Shown: positions 32,859 through 41,871 of the stretch, one piece after another
Position numbering within the stretch: position 1 is the first letter of the stretch
How the letters are laid out: each line of letters opens with the position of its first letter
Source: Burkholderia sp. S171
Lineage (GTDB): Bacteria > Pseudomonadota > Gammaproteobacteria > Burkholderiales > Burkholderiaceae
Length of the DNA stretch: 64,000 nt
Direction of reading: 5' to 3'
Assembly: GCF_009766085.1 (NCBI RefSeq)
Contig: NZ_LMUF01000007.1
Span: 488,504 to 552,503 of the forward strand
Translations under genes and position numbers: made by a program
The notes under the pieces: model-generated
The model's input: the letters and a program-made list of their open reading frames with translations, nothing else
The model's database searches: none
Told to the model about the DNA's origin: nothing

Positions 32859-34160
32859 TCAACTTCTCCCGTATCGATTCATCAGCGGCGTTGACGTAAT
32901 GCCATGCAGGATCACCGACGCTGCGATCACGCCCAGCACCAGCGGCGCAAGCGGTTCTGCAACGCTGCGAGGCGCATGCTCCAGCGCATACATCAGGTAA
33001 TAAAACGACCCGACGCCGCGAATCCCGAACCAACTGGTGAGCAAGCGCTGCGAGCGCGTCGCCGATGACCCCAGCAACGAAGCCTGCACCGACACCGGCC
33101 GCGCCACGAAAAACAATAGCCCGATCACCGCAGCGCCTTGCCACGTGAACAGCCGATCCCAAACATTGGCGAGAACACTGCCCACCATCAGCATGATCGC
33201 GACTTCCGCGATACGTTCGAGTTCTATCGTAAAGCCGAGTACCCGTTCCGCGACAAACGCATGCGCACGGTCGGGATCGGACGCGGTTGCGCTAACGTCC
33301 TCGGTATCGATGACACCCACCGCTTCATGCGCCGACTTGTCACCGCTGGCCTTCTGTTCGACGCGCCGCATCGCGAGGCCCGCTGCGAACACAGCGAGGA
33401 ATGCATACGTGTGGATCAATTCGGCGACACCATACGAGAGCGCGATCAAGCCCAGCGCGTAAAAACCTTCGGGCCCGAGAGCGAGACCATGGCGACTGCG
33501 CAGCCAAGCAATCAGCCGCACGGCGAGATCTCCGAGCAGCCAGCCCACAGCCAATGCGCCGGCGACGCCCCAGAGGGCATCGCTGGCGAAATGCCAACTC
33601 AACGCCTGCTGTGGCGATGTCTCGTAGTTGCATACCGCGATTCCCAGCAACGCAAACGGCAGCGCGATGCCGTCGTTCAAACCGCCTTCGCCGGTGAGCG
33701 AAAAGCGCAGGAGGTCGACATCGCCGGGAACCTGTACTTGCACGTCATGCGCGAGCACGGGATCGGTCGGGGCGAGCATTGCGGCGATGAGTAGCGAAGG
33801 TCCCCAGTTCATATGCAGCAGATAGACGCCTGCCAGCGTCATGATGGCGACCGTTGCCACCATCGCGACAATGCCGAGGCGCACGGGCAATAGCCAGATC
33901 CGGTCAGTGGGCGGGACGCGCAGGCGCAGCCCGATCGCGAACAGCGACACGAGCATGGCGACTTCGGTAATCCGGCGCAGCAGGGTGGCTTCGCCCAGCA
34001 GATCGATCTTCAGCAGGCCGATCCCAAACGGACCCAGCCCGAAACCGATGGCGAGATACACCATGGCGCTGCTGATCGGCAGTTGTTTGAACGTCGAACT
34101 GGCAAGCCCCATGAAAATGAGAACACCGCCAACGACGAGAAACCATATCGTTTCGGTCAT
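32859..34160 (-). CDS. CPA1-family cation:proton antiporter
   Basis: The 433-residue membrane protein has about twelve hydrophobic segments and the CPA1 motifs LLAAMLAPTDPVLAHDVQ (transport-site Asp-containing helix) and SLTGEGGLNDGIALP. It likely exchanges Na+ or K+ for H+. The second half has a hydrophilic loop near 280-300 and final helices. The start at 34160 leaves the first helix directly after MTETIWFLVV; the longer frame adds a Cys-rich stretch without ribosome site. It is preceded upstream on the same strand by cytochrome b561, 95 bp apart. Confidence 0.85.
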   Translation of the reverse strand: MTETIWFLVVGGVLIFMGLASSTFKQLPISSAMVYLAIGFGLGPFGIGLLKIDLLGEATLLRRITEVAMLVSLFAIGLRLRVPPTDRIWLLPVRLGIVAMVATVAIMTLAGVYLLHMNWGPSLLIAAMLAPTDPVLAHDVQVQVPGDVDLLRFSLTGEGGLNDGIALPFALLGIAVCNYETSPQQALSWHFASDALWGVAGALAVGWLLGDLAVRLIAWLRSRHGLALGPEGFYALGLIALSYGVAELIHTYAFLAVFAAGLAMRRVEQKASGDKSAHEAVGVIDTEDVSATASDPDRAHAFVAERVLGFTIELERIAEVAIMLMVGSVLANVWDRLFTWQGAAVIGLLFFVARPVSVQASLLGSSATRSQRLLTSWFGIRGVGSFYYLMYALEHAPRSVAEPLAPLVLGVIAASVILHGITSTPLMNRYGRS

Positions 34161-34255
34161 GAGAGCCTGAGATGAATGCAGCGTGCCCGAACAGCAGCAA
34201 GAGGCATGCCACAGGCATCGCTGTGACTTCATCGCTGCAACGCTGCGGCCCTGCG

Positions 34256-34804
34256 TTACAGTATGCGCCGCAATGTGCCGTCCTTGAGCACCACATGATG
34301 TCCGATCGCCGCTAATGCGTGTGCGCCGATGACCCAGTAAAACAAATTACCCAGGAACTCATGCGCTTCCTTGATGATGGGCCGTGCGACCGGATCGGCG
34401 CCCACGAGTTGTATTTGCCAGCCCAGCCCGGCGAGCGTCACCGGATGACCGCCCAGGTTGATCATCAGGATTCCGAGTAACGGCTGCGCAAAAATGAACA
34501 TATACAGCGCGAGATGGACCAGGCGGGCAAGGAAAGTGAGCACGCGGGCGTCGGCGATCTCCGCAGGCGCGCCGTGCCACAAGCGCCAAGTCAGGCGAAG
34601 GACCGCCAGCGATAACACCAGCGTGCCGCACCAGAAATGCACGTTGCTCCAGAAAATGCGGCTGTCGCTGCCTTTGGGTCCACGGATCTCGATGGCGAAA
34701 TAAGCCAGCGCAATCAGGACGACAATGGCCCAATGAAAGAAAATCGAGGGCTTCGAATAGCGTTCCAGGTCGAGCGTAGTTGGGGTGGTTGATCCAGCAG
34801 GCAT
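34256..34804 (-). CDS. Cytochrome b561
   Basis: The 182-residue protein has four membrane helices with histidines placed for two b hemes: His24 (FFHWAI), His56 (NVHFWCG), a His in the third helix (LVHLALYMF) and His in GAHALAAIGHH. It belongs to the prokaryotic cytochrome b561 family, which shuttles electrons from quinol or superoxide in the inner membrane. It is divergent from a LysR gene. Confidence 0.85.
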   Translation of the reverse strand: MPAGSTTPTTLDLERYSKPSIFFHWAIVVLIALAYFAIEIRGPKGSDSRIFWSNVHFWCGTLVLSLAVLRLTWRLWHGAPAEIADARVLTFLARLVHLALYMFIFAQPLLGILMINLGGHPVTLAGLGWQIQLVGADPVARPIIKEAHEFLGNLFYWVIGAHALAAIGHHVVLKDGTLRRIL

Positions 34805-34882
34805 GCAGTTCTCCGGTATGTTTCATTGAGCGGTTCAGCCCGTGGCACGAGCATGCAATGAACGGATAATGGCGCACTTGTA

Positions 34883-34906
34883 TTCCATCGATTCTTCCAT
34901 CGATTC
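34883..34906. repeat. Two perfect 12-bp tandem repeats upstream of LysR
   Basis: TTCCATCGATTC occurs twice head-to-tail in the divergent region between cytochrome b561 and the LysR gene. Each unit contains the palindrome ATCGAT. It could be part of a promoter or operator. Confidence 0.5.
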
Positions 34907-35033
34907 GGCACAAGGATGTCAAATCGCTACAGTTCGAGCGGATGGCTGAGTAAGATCACGCGAACGCACGCTCAACTGACGCTCGCCGCCCGCGGCTCAC
35001 GTACCAACGAGACAACGAACTTTCCGATCCGCC

Positions 35034-35942
35034 GTGAAACGTAAAATGCCCGCGCTGAATGCGCTCAAAGCCTTCGAGGCGGCCGGTACCACCGGCAGCT
35101 TCACCCGTGCAGCTGAACTGCTCAACGTCACGCAAAGCGCGGTCAGCCGGCAGGTCCGGCAACTCGAGGAGCAGCTCGGCGAGACGCTGTTTTCCCGCCG
35201 TCATCAGCATCTCGTCCTCACGCCGAGCGGCCGCGTGTTGTTGCGTGCGTTGCAGCAATCCTTCGACAAGATCGAACTGACGGTCCGCGCGATCGGCCAG
35301 AAAAATGACGTCAACCGGCTGCGTATCAACGTTCCGCCGACCTTCGCCGCGCGCTGGCTGGTGCCGCGCCTCGGGCGCCTGCGCGGAGCGTTTCCGCAAC
35401 TCGACTTGAGCATCACCACGCGCGTGGACGATGGCATCACGGATTCGAACCGGCTCGACTGCGCGGTGCGTTTCGGCGATGGCGAATGGAATAACCTTGA
35501 AAGTACCTTGCTGATGCACGAGCGGCATATCGCGGTGGCGTCGCCCGCGTTGCTGGATCGTGAAGGCGTGGATACGCCGGTGGAACTGAACCGCTTCACC
35601 TTGCTGCATGTTCTATCGGGCGAAGATCAGCGGTACCTGACCTGGCAACACTGGCTGGACGCCGCGCGGATTGAAGGGGTGGACACGGACAACGGTCACG
35701 AATTCGACCTGCTCGATTTATCGATACAAGCGGCCATTGACGGCATGGGCATCACCATTGCCGATCGCCACATGATTGCGGCCGAACTGGCGTCCGGGCA
35801 ATTGCGGCAAGTGCTGGACGTGGAGGTGGAAGGGCGCCAGTCATACTGGTTCGTGCTGCGTCCCGAGCAGCGTGCAAGCGGGACGCAGCGCCTATTCCAG
35901 CAGTGGCTTCAGGCCGAGGCGGCGGCCAGCGCTTCGCGTTGA
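35034..35942 (+). CDS. LysR-family regulator (GcvA-type)
   Basis: The 302-residue regulator has the GcvA-type start (MPALNALKAFEAAGTTGSF) with a helix-turn-helix through LLNVTQSAVSRQVRQLEEQLG and a C-terminal effector domain. A GTG at 35034 is given; ATG at 35046 is equally likely, and neither has a clear ribosome site. The gene runs into the convergent GMC oxidoreductase gene, overlapping by 34 bp. It may control that operon, although it does not share a promoter region with it. Confidence 0.85.
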   Translation: MKRKMPALNALKAFEAAGTTGSFTRAAELLNVTQSAVSRQVRQLEEQLGETLFSRRHQHLVLTPSGRVLLRALQQSFDKIELTVRAIGQKNDVNRLRINVPPTFAARWLVPRLGRLRGAFPQLDLSITTRVDDGITDSNRLDCAVRFGDGEWNNLESTLLMHERHIAVASPALLDREGVDTPVELNRFTLLHVLSGEDQRYLTWQHWLDAARIEGVDTDNGHEFDLLDLSIQAAIDGMGITIADRHMIAAELASGQLRQVLDVEVEGRQSYWFVLRPEQRASGTQRLFQQWLQAEAAASASR

Positions 35943-37573
35943 ACGAAACTGGGCGCGGCGGCATCGTCGAGAATCATTTGCGCGGCTTTTTCCGCCACCA
36001 TCATCACGGGCGCATTGATATTGCCGGACGTGACGTTCGGGAAAATGGACGCATCGACAATCCGCAAAGCCTCGATGCCATGCACACGCAGACGGTCATC
36101 CACCACCGCGGTCAGCGGGTCCGGGCCCATCGCGCACGATCCGCACAGGTGATAGATCGAGCCGCTGTTCTCGCGGAAATACTGCAGCATGGCGGCGTCG
36201 TCGCCTTCGGGCACAACTGACTCGCCCGGCAGCGTTTCTTCCACCGTGACCGCGCGCAATGCCGGGGCCTGCATGATCGATCGGATCAGCCGGCTGCCCT
36301 GGATCACTTCGTCTATATCCTTTTGCGTCGTCAGATAGTTGGCGTGAATCAACGCGGCATCGTTTGCGTTGGCCGATGCAATCTCGATCGATCCGCGGCT
36401 CGTCGGCCGGCAAGGATTGAACGCGAGCAGGAAGCCGGGATACGGCTCAGGCGTGAGCTGCGAGCGGTTCGATTTCGGAATCCGATACGACAACGGATTG
36501 AAGTAAAGCTGCAGGTTCGCGAGCGGGCTCGCCGGGTCGGTGCTGAAGAAACCACCGGCCTGATTCACGCTCATCGCAAGCGGCCCTTTGCGTGTCAGCA
36601 GATACTGCAGGCCGAGTTTCAGCTTGCCGAGAAGCGACCCGAAGTCACCGTTCAGCGTAGGCATGTTCGCGCGATAGTAGTAGCTCGCGCAGAGATGATC
36701 CTGCAGGTTCTGGCCGACGGCGGGCAGCGCATGCAAGACGGGAATCCCGTGGCGTTCGAGCAGCGCCTTCGGGCCGATACCGGACAGTTGCAGCAGCTTG
36801 GGCGTATCGACCGCACCCGCACACAAGAGCACTTCGCGCGAGGCGTGGAAAGTCTTCTTGACGCCGTTCTGCGATACCTCGACCCCCTTGGCGCGCAGTC
36901 CATCGAACAGTACGCGCGATGTCAGCGCGTGATGTTCGATATGCACATTCGAGCGCTTCAGCGCCGGTTCCAGATACGCCACGTTACTCGACGCACGCTG
37001 GCCCTTGTGCGTGTTCACATCGTAGACGCCGGCACCTTCGATCTTCGCGCCGTTGAAGTCGTCGTTGCGCGGAACCTTGAGTTCATCGCAGGCATCGAGG
37101 AAGTGACGCGTGATCGCGTGGATGCCGCGTTTCATCGACGTCACGTGGATCGGGCCGCTTGCGCCATGGACGGCCGTGTTCCCGGCCGCGTGTGTTTCCA
37201 GCTTGCGGAAATACGGCAGCACGTCCTTATACGACCAGCCCGCGTTTCCTGCCGCTGCCCAGTCGTCGAAATCGCGAGGCGCGCCGCGTACGTAGATCAT
37301 CGCGTTGATGGAGCCCGATCCGCCTTGCACCTTGCCGCGCGGCGCGTAGATTTTCCGGTCCGCCAACTCTGCTTCCGGCTCGGTGTAATACATCCAGTTG
37401 CAACTCGGATCGTAGTAGGTCTTGGCGAACCCGACTGGAATCTTGAACCAGAACGAGTTGGCCTTGCCGCCCGCTTCGAGCACGAGCACGGAGTATTGTC
37501 CCGACGCGGACAGTCTCTCGGCGAGAATGCAGCCGGCCGATCCCGCGCCGACGATGATGTAGTCGTAAGTCAT
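35909..37573 (-). CDS. GMC-family FAD oxidoreductase (alcohol/choline dehydrogenase-like)
   Basis: The 554-residue flavoprotein has the FAD motif VGAGSAGCILAERLS at residues 8-22, the GMC signature GGSGSINAMIYVRG near 85 and the C-terminal SGNINAPVMMVAEKAA segment; the conserved His-containing part is IYHLCGSCAMG. It oxidises a primary alcohol, passing electrons to a respiratory acceptor or oxygen. It follows the dehydratase gene in the operon and ends over the convergent LysR gene. The substrate cannot be told. Confidence 0.88.
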   Translation of the reverse strand: MTYDYIIVGAGSAGCILAERLSASGQYSVLVLEAGGKANSFWFKIPVGFAKTYYDPSCNWMYYTEPEAELADRKIYAPRGKVQGGSGSINAMIYVRGAPRDFDDWAAAGNAGWSYKDVLPYFRKLETHAAGNTAVHGASGPIHVTSMKRGIHAITRHFLDACDELKVPRNDDFNGAKIEGAGVYDVNTHKGQRASSNVAYLEPALKRSNVHIEHHALTSRVLFDGLRAKGVEVSQNGVKKTFHASREVLLCAGAVDTPKLLQLSGIGPKALLERHGIPVLHALPAVGQNLQDHLCASYYYRANMPTLNGDFGSLLGKLKLGLQYLLTRKGPLAMSVNQAGGFFSTDPASPLANLQLYFNPLSYRIPKSNRSQLTPEPYPGFLLAFNPCRPTSRGSIEIASANANDAALIHANYLTTQKDIDEVIQGSRLIRSIMQAPALRAVTVEETLPGESVVPEGDDAAMLQYFRENSGSIYHLCGSCAMGPDPLTAVVDDRLRVHGIEALRIVDASIFPNVTSGNINAPVMMVAEKAAQMILDDAAAPSFVQREALAAASA

Positions 37574-37588
37574 GTTATGTACTCAGCC

Positions 37589-38806
37589 TCAGCCTTTGGC
37601 CGGGGACGAATCCCGGACATCGGCAGGCTTGGACGCCATCTGCAGATGCAGACGATCGCCGGTGTAAGGGGAATGGGCACGTACCACGTCCATGTTCAGT
37701 TCAACGCCCAGCCCCGGCGCCTTCGACGGCACGATATAACCGTCTTCCCATTGGATCGGCGTCTTGAGAATCTCGGCGTGAAAACCGTCCCACGTGCCGA
37801 TGCTTTCCTGGATCAGGAAATTAGGCGTGCAGGCGGCGAGCTGGATGCTCGCGGCGGCGCCAATGGGCCCGTTGTACAAGTGCGGTGCGATCTGTGCGTA
37901 ATAGACTTCGGCGAGGGCAGCGATCTTCTTGCCTTCGAGCAAGCCACCGCATCGGGCAACATTCAATTGCAAAATAGACGCCGCACCCGCTTGCAGCAGC
38001 TTGAAGAACTCATACTTGGTCGTGAGCCGTTCACCTGCCGCAATGGGGATGCTGGTATGGCGGGAGACTTGCGCCATAGCCTCTTCCTGACCGGGCGGGA
38101 CGGGCTCTTCGAACCACAGCGGATCGTACTTTTCGAGGCGTTGCGCAAGCCGGATAGCGGACGACGGCACCATCTGCCCATGCGTGCCGAACAGCAGGTC
38201 GCATCGGTTGCCAACTGCTTCGCGAATGCGCTTGCAGAAGGTCTCGCAGCGTTCCAATACGTCGAGCGAAAGCTGATGACCCGAGTACGCGGTGTACGGA
38301 CCGGCAGGATCGAACTTGACCGCAGTGAAGCCGCGATCCGCGTTCTGCACGGCACATTCAGCGGCGAGATCGACGTCGTCGTAGTCGTATTCGCCCGCGG
38401 CGTTCTTCGGATAAAGGTACGTGTACGAACGCAGCCGTTCGTTGACCAAGCCGCCCAGCAGTTCATACACCGGTTTGTCCGCTGCCTTGCCGATAATGTC
38501 CCAGCACGCCATCTCAAGCCCGCTGACGACGCCCATCATCGTGAGGTCGGGGCGTTGCGTGAAGCCGCTTGCATACGCTTCGCGGAAAAAACGCTCGACG
38601 TGATGCGGATCGTGGTCTTGCAGATAGCGGCCGAACACGTCGTCGATAATGTGCGCCATCGCTTTCGGATGGAACGTCGCCGAATAAATTTCGCCCACAC
38701 CTTCAATCCCGCAAGCCGTTTTCAGCTTCACGAAGATCCAGTACATGCCACCCAAATGCGGCGGCGGCACGGCGACGAAATGCGTTTCGAGAGAGACGAT
38801 TTTCAT
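37589..38806 (-). CDS. Enolase-superfamily (mandelate racemase/muconate lactonizing) enzyme, acid-sugar dehydratase-like
   Basis: The 405-residue enzyme has the capping domain (KIVSLETHFVAVPPPHLGG, a short barrel entry at AVKFDPAGPYT) and barrel metal ligands: Asp in DLLFGTHGQ, Glu in WFEEPVPP, Glu in IAAGERLTT. A catalytic His appears in IAPHLYNGPIG. The GTHGQ variant at the first ligand is like that of several acid-sugar dehydratases. It probably dehydrates an aldonic or similar acid sugar. Its ATG overlaps the stop of the MFS gene (38803-38806), so the two are translationally coupled. Confidence 0.8.
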   Translation of the reverse strand: MKIVSLETHFVAVPPPHLGGMYWIFVKLKTACGIEGVGEIYSATFHPKAMAHIIDDVFGRYLQDHDPHHVERFFREAYASGFTQRPDLTMMGVVSGLEMACWDIIGKAADKPVYELLGGLVNERLRSYTYLYPKNAAGEYDYDDVDLAAECAVQNADRGFTAVKFDPAGPYTAYSGHQLSLDVLERCETFCKRIREAVGNRCDLLFGTHGQMVPSSAIRLAQRLEKYDPLWFEEPVPPGQEEAMAQVSRHTSIPIAAGERLTTKYEFFKLLQAGAASILQLNVARCGGLLEGKKIAALAEVYYAQIAPHLYNGPIGAAASIQLAACTPNFLIQESIGTWDGFHAEILKTPIQWEDGYIVPSKAPGLGVELNMDVVRAHSPYTGDRLHLQMASKPADVRDSSPAKG

Positions 38807-40134
38807 TGGAGGGCGTCCTTTGCAACGGTCGTGCGCATGCGCTTGAGTGCGAGTGCGGCGATGCCGCCAATCACGCTGATCGCAGCGATGTAGGAGAAAT
38901 AGAACTGGTAGCCGAGGAGGCCAGGGAAATGCTCAGTAGTCCAGCCGTTCACGAGCGGCAGGAACACGTCGGGTGAATAACCGATCAGCGAAACGAGGCC
39001 GATTGCCAAGCCCGTTATACGCAATGGAATGCCGCATTGGTCGAGCAGCGACCAGTACAGCCCGCGAATGGCGTACGTCAGGATGCCGATCAGGAGCACT
39101 ACGACGGCGATCATCGCAACGCCTGCACGCGGATCGATATGGCCGAGCGTGGGCAGCACGACCAGTGCGACCAATCCAAGCGCTGCGAGAAAAAGGGCAG
39201 TGGTCAACACGCCGAGCGTGGAGAAACGATCGCCGAGATAGCCGCCGCCAATGCCGCCAATTGGGCGCATCCAGAGCTTGAGCGTGGTGAGCGTACCGGC
39301 CATGACCACGGTCATCTTCAGGTCACCCACTTGCAGATAAGCCGAGAAGCTATAGGTGGCCCAGAAGATCTGATAACCGCAGAACACAATGGCCGCCATC
39401 AACCACAGTTGCGGAATGCGCATCAGCGTGAGGAGATCGCGCCACAGCGAGTTTTTTTGCTTGAGATTGTCCGCTGCTTCCTGTTGTTCTCGCGCGGTTG
39501 CGGGCGGTTCTTTCACCAGGGCCATCAACAATCCCAGCGCGATACAAACGCCCGAATAGAGGTAGACGACGTATTTGAAGCCTACGTCGGTCGGCAGACC
39601 ATGCTTCTCCGTGGCGGTCGCGAAGATCACCAACGCGACAGTCGCGAGCAACGCTTCGATCAGACCGCGTCCGCCGTCGAGCAAGCCGAAGAACCGGCCT
39701 TGTTCGTCGTGCGCGGCGATCGTCTTCACGCGCTTCAGGATGGATGCCCAGAAGGTCAGCCCTGTTGTCAGGCCCCAACAGCAGAACACGGCGAGCAAAA
39801 TTGGAAAGCTGGGTGCGGTCGAATAAACAATTCCCAGCCCGCCGGTCGCGATCAACGAAAAGCAGATCAGGAAACGCGGCGCGATGCGGTCGGCAAGCCA
39901 GCCGCTCGGCAAATAGCTGATCAGAAAAACGGTGCCGAGTATCGAATACAGATAACCAAGCTGGCTATTGTCGATATGAAAAAACTCGAGCATCGGCGTC
40001 TGGTAGACCTGACGCAAATACAGCAGCGGATAGATCGCGCCCGCGGCGATCACCAGCAGCACGAGCTGCATGTATCGCTGCGCACGCGTTGTATCGGCGA
40101 TTGGCGGGGTGATGCCGGTCAAGGTCTTTTCCAT
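38803..40134 (-). CDS. MFS transporter of the catabolic operon
   Basis: The 443-residue membrane protein has twelve predicted helices with MFS features: WLADRIAPRFLICFSL in the loop after helix 2, a central cytoplasmic loop ending ALVKEPPATAREQQ, and FSTLGVL later. An AAGGAGA site precedes the ATG at 40134; the extra upstream residues are dropped. It probably imports the operon's substrate. Coupling with the dehydratase gene supports a shared acid-sugar or related substrate. A direct family name was not recognised. Confidence 0.8.
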   Translation of the reverse strand: MEKTLTGITPPIADTTRAQRYMQLVLLVIAAGAIYPLLYLRQVYQTPMLEFFHIDNSQLGYLYSILGTVFLISYLPSGWLADRIAPRFLICFSLIATGGLGIVYSTAPSFPILLAVFCCWGLTTGLTFWASILKRVKTIAAHDEQGRFFGLLDGGRGLIEALLATVALVIFATATEKHGLPTDVGFKYVVYLYSGVCIALGLLMALVKEPPATAREQQEAADNLKQKNSLWRDLLTLMRIPQLWLMAAIVFCGYQIFWATYSFSAYLQVGDLKMTVVMAGTLTTLKLWMRPIGGIGGGYLGDRFSTLGVLTTALFLAALGLVALVVLPTLGHIDPRAGVAMIAVVVLLIGILTYAIRGLYWSLLDQCGIPLRITGLAIGLVSLIGYSPDVFLPLVNGWTTEHFPGLLGYQFYFSYIAAISVIGGIAALALKRMRTTVAKDALQ

Positions 40135-40209
40135 AAGAAGTCTCCTTCGGCTGCTCGTCACGAGCGCCGTTTTTATAAATGTTCGAGTGGGTGTTGATGT
40201 GTTGAGGCG

Positions 40210-41646
40210 TCAGTACTTCATGACGACAAGACGCGTCTGCGTGAATTCGAGCATGCCGTGCTTGCCGTCGTCGCCGCCGAGGCCTGAACGTTTCCAGCCG
40301 GCATGAAAGCCTTGATACGGATCAGCAGGCGTGCGGTTCACGTACAACTCGCCGGCTTCAATCTCGTTGGCCACATGCATCGCGGTGCGATAGTTCTCGG
40401 TGTACAGCACTGAAGACAAGCCGTATTGATGATCGTTGGCCATCGCGAGGGCGTCGTCGAGCGTGTCGTACGAGATAACCGGCAGCACCGGTCCGAAAAT
40501 TTCTTCGCGGACAATTTCCATGTCGTGACGGCAATTGACCAGCAGCGTTGCCGGATAGAAATAGCCCGGGCCGTCGGGCAACACGCCGCCGGTGGCGATC
40601 GTCGCGCCCTCGGCAACGGCGCGTTCGACCATCGCATGAATGTTGCGCTGCGCCGAGCGGCTGACGAGCGGGCCCATCTTCGATGCATCTTGCGAGCGAT
40701 CGCCGGAACGCACCGCCTGCATCTTCGTGCGCAGCAGTTCGACGAAGCGATCGTGCACGCTGGCATGGACGTACACGCGTTCCATCGCGGTACACAACTG
40801 TCCGCAATGCGTGGTCTTCGATGCCACGATAGCGCTTGCCGCCGCTTCAAGATCAGCATCGGGCTCGATGATCGCGGGCGCTTTGCCACCGAGTTCCAGC
40901 GAAGGCTTCGCTATGTTCGTCTTGCAATACTCAAGCACGATGCGCCCGGCGCTCACGCTGCCGGTCAATGTGATCATGCCCACTGCCGGGTGCGTGCAGA
41001 CGGCGCCGGCGGTGGCGTGGTCCATCGCGAGCACGTTGAAAACGCCCTCGGGCAGGCCCGCTTGAAGCGCGGCTTCGGCGATCTCGAATGCGGATGCCGG
41101 CGTGTTATTGCTCGGCCGTACGACGACTGTATTGCCCGTGATCAGCGCGGGCGCGATCTTGCGCAGAAGGGTGTACACCGGGTAGTTGAACGGAATCAGG
41201 CAGGCCACCACGCCAATCGGTTCACGATGCAGCACGAGGTTTTCGTTCGGGGTATCGCTGGGAATGACTTCGCCTTCAATCCGGCGCGCCCATTCCGCGT
41301 GATACCGCGTGATGTCGGCGGCGTAGCGGGCTTCGTTCTCCGAATCGGCCACGCTCTTGCCAGACTCCAGCGCGAGCGCCGCACCAATCTGCGGGGCACG
41401 CTCGACGATGGCATCGGCGAAACGGCGCAGATGCTCGCCACGCTCAATCGCCGTCAGTGCGCGCCATTTCTTCTGCGCACGCGATGCGGCTTCTACCGCG
41501 CTCAGCGCGTCGTCCTTCGAAGCGAGCGTGACACGCGCGATGACGGCCGACGTGGCGGGATTATCGACATCGGAGAAAGCGGTGGATTGCGACTCGACAA
41601 AACGGCCATCGATGAAATTACGGTAGGTGCGCATCGTGATTGCCAT
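40210..41646 (-). CDS. NAD(P)-dependent aldehyde dehydrogenase (lactaldehyde dehydrogenase-like)
   Basis: The 478-residue enzyme has the aldehyde dehydrogenase active site: Glu in LELGGKAPAI, catalytic Cys in HCGQLCTAMERVYV, plus the NAD-binding segment FTGSV-like (TLTGSVSAG). It closely resembles the AldA group that oxidises lactaldehyde and glycolaldehyde. The start is between ATGs at 41646 and 41634; neither has a strong ribosome site, and a longer frame to 41715 is unlikely. It is the first gene of the operon and would oxidise an aldehyde made in the pathway. Confidence 0.85.
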   Translation of the reverse strand: MAITMRTYRNFIDGRFVESQSTAFSDVDNPATSAVIARVTLASKDDALSAVEAASRAQKKWRALTAIERGEHLRRFADAIVERAPQIGAALALESGKSVADSENEARYAADITRYHAEWARRIEGEVIPSDTPNENLVLHREPIGVVACLIPFNYPVYTLLRKIAPALITGNTVVVRPSNNTPASAFEIAEAALQAGLPEGVFNVLAMDHATAGAVCTHPAVGMITLTGSVSAGRIVLEYCKTNIAKPSLELGGKAPAIIEPDADLEAAASAIVASKTTHCGQLCTAMERVYVHASVHDRFVELLRTKMQAVRSGDRSQDASKMGPLVSRSAQRNIHAMVERAVAEGATIATGGVLPDGPGYFYPATLLVNCRHDMEIVREEIFGPVLPVISYDTLDDALAMANDHQYGLSSVLYTENYRTAMHVANEIEAGELYVNRTPADPYQGFHAGWKRSGLGGDDGKHGMLEFTQTRLVVMKY

Positions 41647-41871
41647 GAAAGGTGAAGCGCCGCGGCCGTCCGCGACGTGAATGGCGGTAGTTTTATCGGC
41701 GTGACACTCGGCCACAAGCGATTAAAACTCGACCCGCCCATGCGTAAAACGCACTGAAAGGCGGGTGTATCCATGCAGCGCGATAGCCGATGGCGAGCTA
41801 CCATGCAAAAACGCCATGTTTGTTCACTGTTTCGCGTTGATCCGGCCCGACCATTCACTGGGGAGACTCGC

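Noticed and set aside
36323-38893. An 856-codon open frame on the plus strand opposite the GMC and dehydratase genes
   Set aside because: It is a mirror of two well-supported minus-strand genes in high-GC DNA. Its composition is Arg/His/Gln-rich with no recognisable domain and no ribosome site.
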